Source: Rhodothermales bacterium (GTDB lineage: Bacteria > Bacteroidota > Rhodothermia > Rhodothermales > UBA10348). From it: DNA of 64,000 bases. Location of the stretch: contig JANJTM010000068.1 of the NCBI GenBank assembly GCA_024711125.1, positions 1 to 64,000 on the forward strand, read 5' to 3'. The first letter of the stretch is position 1, and each line of letters starts with the position of its first letter. The notes beneath the pieces were generated by a model. The model had not been told where the DNA came from. It did not search any database and saw nothing but the letters and a program-made list of their open reading frames with translations. Positions 1 through 8,346 of this stretch are shown here, piece after piece. The translations under genes and the position numbers were made by a program.

Positions 1-2
1 TC

Positions 3-302
3 GTCGTCCTGCTCCAGTCCGGTCAGGGCGGAGGCCTCGCCGGCGTCGCCGCGGGCTCGACCACGCAGATCCTCGGGTCCCGGCAGGCTCCGGACGTCCT
101 GGAGAAGATCACGTGGGGACTCGCCACGGTATTCATCGTGCTCTGCATCGCGACCAACTTCGCGATCGACAAGGACACCCAGGGCGGTTCGGTCATCCAG
201 GAGCGCTCGCAGGGCGCGGGAACCGAGCAGACCCTTCCGGCTCCGCCGCCGGCCGACGGCTCGGCGCCTGCCGGCGAGACCCCGACGCCTCCGGCCAACT
301 GA
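3..302 (+). CDS. secG: SecG, preprotein translocase subunit (5' truncated)
   Basis: SecG is the small inner-membrane partner of SecYE that helps the SecA motor push preproteins through the translocon. The visible part starts inside the first helix and has the family motif LLQSGQGGGLAG, then the loop STTQILGSR, then a second membrane helix (ITWGLATVFIVLCIATNF). A charged linker and a tail of about 40 residues rich in Pro, Ala and Gly follow, longer than in many SecG proteins. The start codon lies outside the window. A clear hairpin-plus-T-run terminator follows at 331-368, so secG ends its transcription unit. Confidence 0.9.
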   Translation, partial: VVLLQSGQGGGLAGVAAGSTTQILGSRQAPDVLEKITWGLATVFIVLCIATNFAIDKDTQGGSVIQERSQGAGTEQTLPAPPPADGSAPAGETPTPPAN

Positions 303-330
303 TCCTCGGGTCACGCTTCCCGATCCCGAA

Positions 331-368
331 AACGGCGGGCACCGGCAACGGGCCCGCCGTTTTCTTTT
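331..368 (+). terminator. Rho-independent terminator after secG
   Basis: A perfect 10-bp stem (AACGGCGGGC at 331-340 with GCCCGCCGTT at 352-361) with an 11-nt loop is followed by TTCTTTT. It lies 28 nt after the secG stop. The opposite strand also has a short T run after the stem, so it may also stop leftward transcription from rnpB. Confidence 0.8.
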
Positions 369-400
369 CCGCCCGGCCGCACCGGGCGGCCCGAAATGGG

Positions 401-428
401 AAGGGCGGCCCCACCGGGAGCCGCCCTT
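401..428 (-). terminator. Hairpin downstream of rnpB, possible terminator
   Basis: A 9-bp perfect stem (AAGGGCGGC 401-409, GCCGCCCTT 420-428) lies just past the 3' end of the RNase P RNA gene. On the minus strand it is followed only by CCCATTTC, so the T tract is poor. It may act as a 3' stabiliser, with the stronger hairpin at 331-361 ending transcription. Confidence 0.4.
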
Positions 429-439
429 CCGTGCGCGGT

Positions 440-838
440 CGTGTCGACCTGTAAGCCGAATTCTGTCTGATCCGGGTGTCCGCACCACCCGGACGAGACC
501 GTCATTTATCTGGGACTGCCGTCGCCGGCAGCCTCGAGCGGCCTACCCGCGCCCTCGGAACGGGCCGTTCCGCCCTTGCGGGGAGCGCTGCTTGGCCTTG
601 CATCCCGTGGGGTTTGCCTGGCCGCCCCGGTCGCCCGGGACGCCGGTGGGCTCTTACCCCACCGTTTCACCCATCACCTGTGCCCCGTTGCCGGGGCCAT
701 CGGCTGGCCTGTTTTCTGTTGCACTTGCCGTCTCCGACCGGTGCCGGAGCCTTCCCGTTAGGAAGCACGGTGCCCTGTGATGTTCGGACTTTCCTCACCC
801 CGGGACGATGCCCGGGACGCGACGGTCCGGCCGACACG
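440..838 (-). ncRNA. rnpB: RNase P RNA (bacterial type A)
   Basis: This is the catalytic RNA of RNase P, which cuts 5' leaders from pre-tRNAs. On the minus strand the universal core blocks are recognisable: GAGGAAAGTCCGAAC near the 5' end, the GTAGGCC/CTCGAG block near the 3' end, and ACAGAATTCGGCTTACAG before the 3' terminus. I set the ends by the P1 helix: CGTGTCGGCC (838-829) pairs over 10 bp with GGTCGACACG (449-440), with one G-U. The length of about 399 nt is normal for type A. It sits between secG and the zinc-ribbon-family gene, with hairpins on both sides. Confidence 0.95.
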
Positions 839-847
839 AAAATGGAA

Positions 848-878
848 CGCCCCGGGCGGCCGGAAGGTGCCCGGGGCG
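848..878 (-). terminator. Hairpin between the zinc-ribbon-family gene and rnpB
   Basis: A perfect 10-bp stem (CGCCCCGGGC 848-857, GCCCGGGGCG 869-878) lies 27 nt after the leftward gene's stop. On the minus strand it is followed by TTCCATTTTCG, a moderate T-rich stretch. It probably separates the upstream protein gene from rnpB. Confidence 0.55.
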
Positions 879-905
879 TGAAAATCGCAAAGGGGCCGGG
901 TTCGG

Positions 906-1667
906 TCAGGACGGGATTTCCCGTACGGTCTCTTCGAACAGCTCCTGGTCGACGATGATACGCCCGGTGTGTTCGCAGGCCACGATGCGGTTGCGCTGGC
1001 GGATCTCGAGCTGCCGCTGCGGCGGCACCGCGAATCCCGCCGCGGCGCCGCGCTCGAGCGGAACCACGGCACGACCGTCGCGAAGCCGGTTGCGAAGACG
1101 CTTGTACGCCCTCAGGTAGCGGGGATCGACGCTCGTCTCGGCGTCATTGCGCCGCGACTCCAGCTCGGCCTGCTCGTGCTTCGTGTCGTCGAGCACTTCG
1201 TTGAGTTCGGCCTGCTTGCCGGAGAGGATCTCATCGAGCACCACGAGGCGCTGCTGCGCGATCTCCATGTTGACGTCGTGCTCCGGCGCGCGGAGGGTCA
1301 ATTCCTCGACACGCAGGTTGGCATCGACGATGCGCTGCTTCTGCGCCTCGATTTCCTTGGTCAGCGCGTCGTACTCGCGGTTGTTGCGTACCTGGAGCTG
1401 CTGCTCCTCGTACTTCTTGATCAGCTCCTCGGCCTCCTTGACGTCGTATTCGGAACGGCGGCGCATGGCCTCGTCCTCCCCACGTTCGGCCTTCAGCTTT
1501 TCGATTCGGGTGATGAGACCCTCCTTCTCGTCCTCGAGGTCGCGGATCTCGTCCGGAAGATCACCCCGGAGCTTGGTGACCTGGTCGATCTTGCTGTCGA
1601 TGTGCTGAAGGCGGATGAGCGCCTTGAGCTGCTCGCCGATGCTGGTCTCCTGGACTGGGGTCGACAT
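906..1667 (-). CDS. Coiled-coil protein of the C4 zinc-ribbon (zf-RING_7) family with degenerate ribbon
   Basis: The protein has 253 residues. Residues 10-190 are an almost continuous, highly charged coiled coil typical of the CT398/HP0958-like family. The C-terminal part keeps the family framework VPPQRQLEIRQ and GRIIVD, where the family normally has two CxxC pairs. Here the first pair is replaced by Ala/Gly (GAAAGFAVPP), and the second reads ACEHTGRI with a single Cys, so four-cysteine zinc binding is lost. The precise role is unknown; relatives have been linked to RNA or protein scaffolding. It starts with ATG at 1667, and the Nif3-family gene ends 95 nt upstream in the same direction. Confidence 0.85.
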   Translation of the reverse strand: MSTPVQETSIGEQLKALIRLQHIDSKIDQVTKLRGDLPDEIRDLEDEKEGLITRIEKLKAERGEDEAMRRRSEYDVKEAEELIKKYEEQQLQVRNNREYDALTKEIEAQKQRIVDANLRVEELTLRAPEHDVNMEIAQQRLVVLDEILSGKQAELNEVLDDTKHEQAELESRRNDAETSVDPRYLRAYKRLRNRLRDGRAVVPLERGAAAGFAVPPQRQLEIRQRNRIVACEHTGRIIVDQELFEETVREIPS

Positions 1668-1762
1668 GAGGAAGCGGTGGGTTGCGGGAGAGACGGAGCG
1701 GGTCTACAGAACAGTCTGTAACCGACCAGCAGCGAATTGGTTCGTGGACATTTGGTGGAGGA

Positions 1763-2905
1763 TCACCGCCGCACGAACAAGGACACGGGGTTCGTGGGAT
1801 GCGAGGCCACGCGCCACTCCACTTCGGGAAACCGGCTTCGCAGGGCGTCGGCAAGCAGCGTTTCGGCAACGGCCTCCGTCTCGTAGTGCCCCGCGTCGAT
1901 GAGGGCGATGCGCGGCTCGCCGGCGGGTCCGAGGGCGTCGAACCACCGGTGGTACGTAACGTCGGCGGTAACGAACGCATCCGCCCGTGCCGAGATCGCG
2001 GCACCGAGGAATTCCGTGCCGGAGCCACCGCATACCGCCACCCGGGCGACCGTTCGCGAGGCGTCGCCGACGTGCCGCAGGCCCGGTGCGTGAAGGGCGT
2101 CGGCGACGCGCTCCAGGAAATGCCGAAGCGGTTCGGGATCCGGCAACGTTCCGACCGCCCCGTAACCGGCGTTGCGGAAGGGCTGCTCGACCGGGATCAC
2201 GTCGTAGGCGATCTCCTCGTAGGGATGCGCGTCGCGCACGGCCGCGAGCACCCGGGAGAGGTTCCACGAGGTCACCTCGGCTTCGATACGGGCTTCCGCG
2301 ACACGCTCGGTCGGGCCGCCCGACGCGCCGAGGTACGGGGACGCCTCCGGCCGCGGCGTGAACCAACCGTGTCCGCGCAGTTCGAAGGCGCAGTCGTCGT
2401 AGGCGCCGATCCGGCCCGCGCCGGCCGCGCCCATCGCCCGCCTTACCGCGTCGGCGTGCGATTCGGGCACGTAGACCACGAGTTTGCGCAACGGCCGGGT
2501 CTCGAGAGGGGCCAGGAACGCGACGTCGCGCAGGCCGAGCGCTCGGGCGAGGGCGAAGGAGACCCCGCCGGGAGCCGCATCGAGGTTGGTGTGGATCGAA
2601 TAGAGCGCGACCCCGGCCTCGGCGAGGGCGAGCGCCACGGCCGACACCGGGTGGCCGTCGGTGAGCGTGCGCGGGGGCTTGAAGAGCAGCGGGTGGTGCG
2701 TCAGCACCAACTCGGCGCCACGTTCCTTCGCCTCGGCGACGACCTGCGGGGTGCAGTCCAGCGCGATGACCGCACACGTGACGGCCCGGCCCGCGCGTCC
2801 GACCTGGAGCCCCGAATTGTCCCACGAGGCCGCGAGGCCGGGCGGCGCCCACTGCTCGAGGAACGCCGTGATGTCGCCGACGGTCGGTGGGGTGGCGGCC
2901 ATCAT
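1763..2905 (-). CDS. Nif3-like dinuclear metal-centre hexameric protein
   Basis: Nif3/YbgI/YqfO family proteins form toroidal hexamers with a dimetal site. They are often annotated as GTP cyclohydrolase I type 2 homologues, but their physiological reaction is unsettled. The 380-residue length matches the long YqfO form. The N-terminal half carries the metal ligand motif THHPLLF (about residue 70) and SIHTNLDAAPGG. A middle insertion of about 100 residues resembles the PII-like domain (HPYEEIAYDVIP). The C-terminal half resumes with VCGGSGTEF and the ligand motif IDAGHYETE. The start overlaps the stop of the MFS gene by 4 nt, so the two are translationally coupled. Confidence 0.92.
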   Translation of the reverse strand: MMAATPPTVGDITAFLEQWAPPGLAASWDNSGLQVGRAGRAVTCAVIALDCTPQVVAEAKERGAELVLTHHPLLFKPPRTLTDGHPVSAVALALAEAGVALYSIHTNLDAAPGGVSFALARALGLRDVAFLAPLETRPLRKLVVYVPESHADAVRRAMGAAGAGRIGAYDDCAFELRGHGWFTPRPEASPYLGASGGPTERVAEARIEAEVTSWNLSRVLAAVRDAHPYEEIAYDVIPVEQPFRNAGYGAVGTLPDPEPLRHFLERVADALHAPGLRHVGDASRTVARVAVCGGSGTEFLGAAISARADAFVTADVTYHRWFDALGPAGEPRIALIDAGHYETEAVAETLLADALRSRFPEVEWRVASHPTNPVSLFVRR

Positions 2906-4206
2906 GACGCGGTATCCAGGTCCGCATTCCTGCCGGACGCCGCGATGCCTTCCCGCTCATCCACGCGGAGTATCAGCAGGCCGCCGATGAGAAAGAAGGC
3001 GGCAACGACCGAGATGCCGACGCGATGACTGTCGAAGGCCCTCGTCAACTCGGCGAACAGGAGCGGCCCGAGAAACGCCGTTGCCTTTCCGGAAAACGCG
3101 AAAAAGCCGTAGAACTCGCTCTCATGGCGGGCCGGTGTGAACCGACCCATGAGCGATCTCGACGCCGACTGGTTCGGTCCCGCCAGGAGCCCGACCAACA
3201 GACCGGCCACCCAGAACCAGGTGCGATCCGGGGCGAGCACTGCAATCAGCGTCGCGACCAGGAGGCCGGCGGTGCTGAGCAGGATCGTCGCACGGCCCCC
3301 CGCGCGGTCGTCGAAGAAGCCGAACAACCAGGCTCCCAATCCTGCCGAAACATTGAGCCCGATTCCCAGGAGGAAGAGATCGGTGAACTCGAACCCGAAC
3401 TGGTTGGCCGCATACACGCCCCCGAGTCCGAAGATGGTCGTGAGCCCGTCGTTGTAGACGAGCTTGGCCACGAGCAGACGGACGATCTGCCGGTACCGAC
3501 GGAGGTGGGTCAACGTATGCCGCAACTCGGAGGCGGCTGCCCGGAAGAGAGAGAGGGTCGACTCCCGGGACCGCACCTGGCGGTCCGGTACCCACAGGAA
3601 AATGGGAATGCTGAACAGGGCGAACCAGGCGGCCACCAGGAGGTTCGCTGCGCGCACGTGGGCGCCCGTCTCCTTGTCCAGCCCGAACGGCGGGATTTCC
3701 GGGGCTACCAGCACGAAGTATCCGACCACGAGCGCCAACAGCCCTCCGACGTAACCCAACGCCCAACCGTACCCCGAGACCCGCCCGATGGCAGAGTGCG
3801 GGGCGATGTCGGGCAGGAACGCGTTGTAGAACACGCCCCCGATCTCGAACGCCACGTTGGCGACCACGAAGATCGCGAGCGCGGTCATCGCCTGGCCCGG
3901 AACCGGGAAAAACAGGGCCACCGAGCCGAGCACGCAGACGGCGGTCGACAGCATGAGGTATCGCTTGCGCCTTCCGCCCCGATCGGCCATGGCGCCGACG
4001 AATGGAGAGAGGAGCGCGATCAATATGGCCGACAGCGAGACGGCCCTTCCCCAGAGCCACGATCCGGTCGTACCGTCCGACGCCATCTGCGACGAGAAGT
4101 ACGCCGAATAGATGAACGTCACTACGATGGTCGTGAACGCCGAATTGGCGAAGTCATACAGCGACCAGCCGAAGACGACGCGGCGATCCAGGGTGTCGGA
4201 AGACAT
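2902..4206 (-). CDS. MFS transporter, UMF1/Atg22-like family
   Basis: This is a 434-residue inner-membrane protein with about 12 hydrophobic helices. Its start WSLYDFANSAFTTIVV is the signature of the UMF1 (Atg22-like) branch of the major facilitator superfamily. The MFS loop motif appears as GAMADRGGRRKR after the second helix. The eukaryotic relative exports amino acids from vacuoles; the substrate of bacterial members is unknown. I start it at ATG 4206 rather than farther upstream because family homology begins there, a promoter-like TTG-N20-TACCTTG element lies just upstream, and the longer version would run through that element. It is coupled to the Nif3-like gene by a 4-nt overlap. Confidence 0.88.
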   Translation of the reverse strand: MSSDTLDRRVVFGWSLYDFANSAFTTIVVTFIYSAYFSSQMASDGTTGSWLWGRAVSLSAILIALLSPFVGAMADRGGRRKRYLMLSTAVCVLGSVALFFPVPGQAMTALAIFVVANVAFEIGGVFYNAFLPDIAPHSAIGRVSGYGWALGYVGGLLALVVGYFVLVAPEIPPFGLDKETGAHVRAANLLVAAWFALFSIPIFLWVPDRQVRSRESTLSLFRAAASELRHTLTHLRRYRQIVRLLVAKLVYNDGLTTIFGLGGVYAANQFGFEFTDLFLLGIGLNVSAGLGAWLFGFFDDRAGGRATILLSTAGLLVATLIAVLAPDRTWFWVAGLLVGLLAGPNQSASRSLMGRFTPARHESEFYGFFAFSGKATAFLGPLLFAELTRAFDSHRVGISVVAAFFLIGGLLILRVDEREGIAASGRNADLDTAS

Positions 4207-4227
4207 GGGGGAGCGGTTGGGACCGCG

Positions 4228-4257
4228 CAAGGTAGCAGTGCGGCGGGAGGGGGGCAA
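4228..4257 (-). promoter_or_regulatory. Candidate promoter for the MFS/Nif3 pair
   Basis: On the minus strand TTG (4257-4255) is separated by exactly 20 nt from TACCTTG (4234-4228), close to the Bacteroidota TTTG/TAnnTTTG promoter pattern. It sits in the 55-nt gap after the sulfotransferase gene, and the predicted transcript would have a leader of roughly 15 nt before the ATG at 4206. Confidence 0.45.
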
Positions 4258-4261
4258 CGAC

Positions 4262-5158
4262 TCAGGCGTCGACGCGGCGAGACGAGCGGTCGCGCCACGA
4301 TGCATCGAAATCGACTCCCGTGAGTTCGAAGAGGTGCATCGCGTCCCGGCGGAAGTGCTCGTACAGCCGGTCGACTTCCGCGGGATGCAGCGAGGTGGGA
4401 CCCGCCCTGTTGAACAGTCGGTAGGCGCCGCCCGCGAGGGACCTTACGGGTCGCGGAAGCCAGCGCGCCGTCCGCGAGCGAACGTTCCGAACCACCCGGT
4501 GAACCAGCCAGGACCCGGGCGCGCCACGGCCTTCGTAGCGCCGTTCGACACGATCCGGGATCTCCGTTGCCGACAGGCCGACGTGATCCAGGACCGCGCG
4601 CATCCAGCCGGCCGGATCGCCGACCATCCGGTCGTACGAAAGGACCAGGACTCGCTCGCGACCGAACGTGTCGAGGAATCTCGCGAGCGCCTCGGCGTAC
4701 AGCGAACAGCGCGCGAAGCGGGTGTCTCGCTCGTTCGGCACCGAGCGCGGATCGCGGAGGGCCGCAAGGAGCCGATGCTCGAAGTCTGCAGCCGGCAGGT
4801 TCCGCTGTCCCGCCCACATCAGGTAGTGCGAGAACGCCCGTTCCACGGGGTGCCGCAGGCAGACGACGATCCGCGCGTCCGGGGTGACTTCGCGAATGGC
4901 GGCCGCGGCGTGTACGCTGTGCAGGTACACCGGTGAGATGTCGCCTACCCGCAGCGTTTCCGGGGTCACGCGGAAAAGGTCGGCGTAGGCCTCGATCGTG
5001 AGGATTCCCTTGGTTTCCCTCTTCTCGTGGTCCGGCGCGAAGTAGGACGGTTCGGGAATGGAAGAGAGCGTGACGCCCGGCACACGCGCGAGGGTGGCGC
5101 GAAGCCCGGTAGTTCCCGTCTTGGGAGGTCCGACGTGGTAGAAATCGGGTAGCCTCAT
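4262..5158 (-). CDS. Sulfotransferase family protein (last gene of the exopolysaccharide run)
   Basis: Sulfotransferases move a sulfuryl group from PAPS to a hydroxyl or amine. The 298-residue protein has the 5'-phosphosulfate loop GPPKTGTT at residues 10-17 and the 3'-phosphate motif RHPVERAFSHY around residue 103, the two PAPS-binding signatures. EPSYF at about residue 36 is a usual catalytic-region motif. It has no signal peptide, so it should act on lipid-linked or nucleotide-linked sugars in the cytosol. It lies 25 nt downstream of another sulfotransferase gene and is the last of the leftward run. Its acceptor cannot be read from sequence. Confidence 0.88.
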   Translation of the reverse strand: MRLPDFYHVGPPKTGTTGLRATLARVPGVTLSSIPEPSYFAPDHEKRETKGILTIEAYADLFRVTPETLRVGDISPVYLHSVHAAAAIREVTPDARIVVCLRHPVERAFSHYLMWAGQRNLPAADFEHRLLAALRDPRSVPNERDTRFARCSLYAEALARFLDTFGRERVLVLSYDRMVGDPAGWMRAVLDHVGLSATEIPDRVERRYEGRGAPGSWLVHRVVRNVRSRTARWLPRPVRSLAGGAYRLFNRAGPTSLHPAEVDRLYEHFRRDAMHLFELTGVDFDASWRDRSSRRVDA

Positions 5159-5183
5159 GCTGCCGTCGAATCACGGTCGCCTA

Positions 5184-5933
5184 TCATCGCCGGTATCCGT
5201 ATCGGTCGACGATATCGCCCCAGCGGTCGTTGAATACGGCCGTGACGCGTGGCGTGAAATGCTCGCGCCATTGGGAGGGCGCCGGATTGCGAACGTGGCT
5301 GGATCGATCCGTCACCGTTTCGCTCGAGCGGTACGCCACGATCCTGCGAAGTACCAGGCGTTCGGCCGCGGAAAGGCCGAAGTGCCCGGCGATGCGGGCG
5401 TAGGCCTTCGGGAGATCCTCGAGCACGTCTTCGTATCGCTGGACCAGTACGTTCGGGGAGTCGGGCCAGCTTCGCATCGACTCGAAATGCCGGGCGCGGA
5501 ATTCCGTCTCGGCCAGCAACCCTTCCTCTATCGGGAGCCTGTGCAGGCATTCCGAAAAGGATTCGCCGGCCGTGATCGCCGACGGAACGACCCCGTGCAC
5601 GACGGCGAAGTCGTCCGGAGTCGGGTCCGCCTTCAGGCACCACGGTTCGGCTCCGCGACGATGGTAGAAGTAGCCTGACACGACGAGATCGCGCGGATCG
5701 CGCACGAAACGGCTGACACGAACCGAATCGCGCACCTGGGACGGGAGCACGTGGTTGTTCAGTGACGAGACCGTGCACGCCGTCCACGAGTCGAGAAAGC
5801 GTTCGACCTCCGAGTTGAAATGCTGATACCGTCGGACGGAATGGGGAATCGGTGCCCACAGGGCGTGAAAAACCGATGCCGTGAGACCGGTCAGGCACTT
5901 GTGGTACGAGCAGTGCACGCCCCTTGCTTTCAT
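5184..5933 (-). CDS. Sulfotransferase-like protein
   Basis: This is a 249-residue protein with a sulfotransferase fold signature but a divergent phosphosulfate loop, CSYHKCLTG, near residue 8, where the usual form is xxPKTGTT. The 3'-phosphate motif reads RFVRDPRDLVVSGYFYH (about residues 75-90), a good match, and a late VQRYEDVLEDLPKAY segment is typical. The start overlaps the stop of the upstream sulfotransferase by 4 nt (ATGA). The altered P-loop means activity is less certain than for the neighbour at 4262, though H-K-C loops occur in related polysaccharide sulfotransferase families. Confidence 0.75.
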   Translation of the reverse strand: MKARGVHCSYHKCLTGLTASVFHALWAPIPHSVRRYQHFNSEVERFLDSWTACTVSSLNNHVLPSQVRDSVRVSRFVRDPRDLVVSGYFYHRRGAEPWCLKADPTPDDFAVVHGVVPSAITAGESFSECLHRLPIEEGLLAETEFRARHFESMRSWPDSPNVLVQRYEDVLEDLPKAYARIAGHFGLSAAERLVLRRIVAYRSSETVTDRSSHVRNPAPSQWREHFTPRVTAVFNDRWGDIVDRYGYRR

Positions 5934-6925
5934 CGCTGCGGCTCCTCGCTACGGCTGCGACCGTTCGGGACGGAGTGCGGCGGAACGTGGTCCACCGGTT
6001 CATACATCCGGTGCGCCACGGGCGACGTGATATCCCACACGGTCGAGCGTTGGCCGGCGGAGAGTTGGCCCACGCGGGTCTCGAAAATCGAGGCGCTGTT
6101 CCGGCGAAGGTCCGAAAGGCGGCCGGTTCGACCGTCCGCGTTCGCGTTCGACGTGAGGCGGGCAATCCGCCGATCCACGACCCGGTCCCAGGGCAGGTCC
6201 AACCGCTCGAATGCCTGGCGGAATGCCGTCGGGGCATCGGCACTCAGGTCCTCGTGGCGCAGGACGATGGCCCGGGGGCATTCCCGGAAGAGGAAGCCGT
6301 AGGCGACACGCCAGAAGACCGCCACTTCCTCCACGCGATCCAGGCTCGATTCGAGCAGTCGGAGGTCGTCGGAAGGCAGGCGTTCGAGCAGCGGTTCCTG
6401 GGTGCGGAACAGCTCGAGCTCGGGTGACCACCCGGTTCGGAGAAAGCTGGATGTCCAGGAGGCCGGGTGTCGAACCACGACAACCGTGCGCATGCCGCCC
6501 CGGCGCTCGAGGAACGGTGCGAGAAAAAATGCGGTCGGATCCTTGAGGATTCCCACGCTTCGTATCCCGGATCGTCTTGCAGCGCGATAGTAGACGGCGC
6601 CCCGCCCGCCCACGATGCGTTTTGCGACGCGCAGGTACACGGGGTCGCCCGGCCATACCTGGGTCTTGAACCGCAACGGACTCAGGGCCCGGATCCGGGC
6701 GACGATATCCGCGTAGCGCTCGGCGTCGACTCCCTGCCCCTCCGGGTCAAGGTACGGGTACCTCGCCGTCAGTCCCTCGACCGAGCACGACGGGTTGAAC
6801 GGTTCATGCACGTACGCGGCACCGCGTGCCGAGCGAAGGATCTCGGCGACGAAAGTCGTTCCGGACCGGGGGGTTCCGGTCAGAAAAACCCACGGAACGG
6901 TGGAAGGAGGACGTTCCGTGCTCAT
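5930..6925 (-). CDS. Sulfotransferase family protein
   Basis: This is a 331-residue PAPS-dependent sulfotransferase. The 5'-phosphosulfate loop is LTGTPRSGTTFV (about residues 14-25), followed by HEPFNPSC. The 3'-phosphate region is VVRHPASWTSSF around residue 145. The start at 6925 shares one base with the stop of the upstream polymerase gene (TGATG), which fixes the start and implies coupled translation. Context suggests the acceptor is the repeat unit of the exopolysaccharide. A longer upstream reading frame is open but runs into the polymerase gene and has no homology. Confidence 0.87.
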   Translation of the reverse strand: MSTERPPSTVPWVFLTGTPRSGTTFVAEILRSARGAAYVHEPFNPSCSVEGLTARYPYLDPEGQGVDAERYADIVARIRALSPLRFKTQVWPGDPVYLRVAKRIVGGRGAVYYRAARRSGIRSVGILKDPTAFFLAPFLERRGGMRTVVVVRHPASWTSSFLRTGWSPELELFRTQEPLLERLPSDDLRLLESSLDRVEEVAVFWRVAYGFLFRECPRAIVLRHEDLSADAPTAFRQAFERLDLPWDRVVDRRIARLTSNANADGRTGRLSDLRRNSASIFETRVGQLSAGQRSTVWDITSPVAHRMYEPVDHVPPHSVPNGRSRSEEPQR

Positions 6926-8346
6926 CAGTCGCGCACCGGGTTTCGGTCGGGCAGGCTCGCGAATGCCGTGCCGACGAACGTCCAGAGTATCAGGGCATGA
7001 ACTCCGTCGAAGGCGTTCACGAAGAAGCCGGCGGCGAGCAAACCGGCCACGCCACCGATCAGGGCGGCGTACCGTGGATCCTGCGGATTCCTCCCGCGCA
7101 CGATGACCACGAGAAGGCTGCCGAGACCGTAGAAGAAGAGGGCGGCTCCCAACCAACCGAACTCATACGGGAGCGCGATGTACCCGGAATCGATACTGAC
7201 GGTGTCGCCGGTCGTGAGCTTGGCGGCCTTGCCCGCCGCCCCCAGCCCGGTCCCCTCGGGTGAGGCCAGGAATTCGAAGGCGCGGTTGGTATAGAGATTC
7301 GTCCGGCGTCGCAGGCTGATGTCCTCGTCGAGTTCGGCGAGTGTGTCCATTCGCGTCGCGATACGGGATCCGAGTGGACCGGCGAGAAGCAGGAGCACGA
7401 CCGTGACGGATCCGACCAGCGCGATACGCCCGATCACGGCCCGCGTGTGCCCGGACGACGCGGCGAACGCCACGAGAACGGACACGATCCAGGCCCCCCA
7501 GGCCGCACGGGTCCACGAAAGAAGGAGGCCTGCCACGAGCGGAGCCGAGACCGGAAGCGACTTCAACGAACGGCCGCCGAGCAGCAGCGTGAGCCCGGCC
7601 ACCATGACGTAGCCGAAGGGGTGGGTCGAGTTCAGCGTTCCGAAGATCCGGAACCTGCCGGGATCGATGTAGCGGGTCGGATAGGCCTCGGAGGCTACCA
7701 TCCACGCCCGATCCCACGGAGCAATCCAGAAGAACTGCATGACCCCGTAGACGGCCGAGAATCCGCCGGCGATCACGAAGGTGACGAGCAGAGGTCGATA
7801 CAGCTCGTCGAGCGCCCGAGGGCGCGAGGACAGGAACAGCCCGAACGCGAGCGGTGCCGCGTATTCGAGAAGGCGGAAGGTCGGTCCCGGGATCCCGTAT
7901 CGCACCAGGCCCACCCCGTACGCGAGGAGAAGCCCGGCGGCCGCGGCCAGGAACGGCCAATACCGGCGGCGCAGCAGGACCGACGGCCTGGCAAGTACGG
8001 CAACCGCCGAGAGCCCGGCCACGGCGAACGGCGTGACCTGGACCGGGTTCACCGCGAGGTAGCCCAGCTGCCAATCGAGTATGCGGCGCACGAGCGGAGA
8101 CAGGATCCAGACCCACCAGACGAAGCCGACGTACCAGGTCGGTCTCAGCCACAGCATCGCGGCGGCCGAGATCGTCGCGACGACCGGAAACAGGTACCGG
8201 GCGGTCGCCAGATGACCCGCAGCGGCGGCGAGAAACAGCAATCCCGCCGAGGCCAGGACTACCGCGGCCACGAAAAGGCCGTGACGGCTCGCCTCGAGCG
8301 GAGGCCGTATCCGGGTGTCGAGCTGGTCAGCGCGGAACGACGGCAT
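6925..8346 (-). CDS. O-antigen ligase/polymerase family membrane protein (Wzy-like)
   Basis: This is a 473-residue polytopic membrane protein with about a dozen hydrophobic segments. It also has a large periplasmic loop in its C-terminal half, around residues 330-395 (RMDTLAEL to DSGYIALPYEFG), which is the hallmark of the Wzy_C/O-antigen ligase family. Such proteins polymerise lipid-linked repeat units at the periplasmic face or ligate the polymer. With a flippase and co-polymerase in the same run, the polymerase role is favoured. It overlaps the lipoprotein gene upstream by 20 nt and the sulfotransferase downstream by 1 nt. Wzy sequences diverge strongly, so the assignment rests on topology and context. 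Confidence 0.78.
   Translation of the reverse strand: MPSFRADQLDTRIRPPLEASRHGLFVAAVVLASAGLLFLAAAAGHLATARYLFPVVATISAAAMLWLRPTWYVGFVWWVWILSPLVRRILDWQLGYLAVNPVQVTPFAVAGLSAVAVLARPSVLLRRRYWPFLAAAAGLLLAYGVGLVRYGIPGPTFRLLEYAAPLAFGLFLSSRPRALDELYRPLLVTFVIAGGFSAVYGVMQFFWIAPWDRAWMVASEAYPTRYIDPGRFRIFGTLNSTHPFGYVMVAGLTLLLGGRSLKSLPVSAPLVAGLLLSWTRAAWGAWIVSVLVAFAASSGHTRAVIGRIALVGSVTVVLLLLAGPLGSRIATRMDTLAELDEDISLRRRTNLYTNRAFEFLASPEGTGLGAAGKAAKLTTGDTVSIDSGYIALPYEFGWLGAALFFYGLGSLLVVIVRGRNPQDPRYAALIGGVAGLLAAGFFVNAFDGVHALILWTFVGTAFASLPDRNPVRD

Noticed and set aside
1682-4323. Long plus-strand frames across the Nif3-like and MFS genes
   Set aside because: They are shadows of two well-supported leftward genes and show no homology or membrane pattern.
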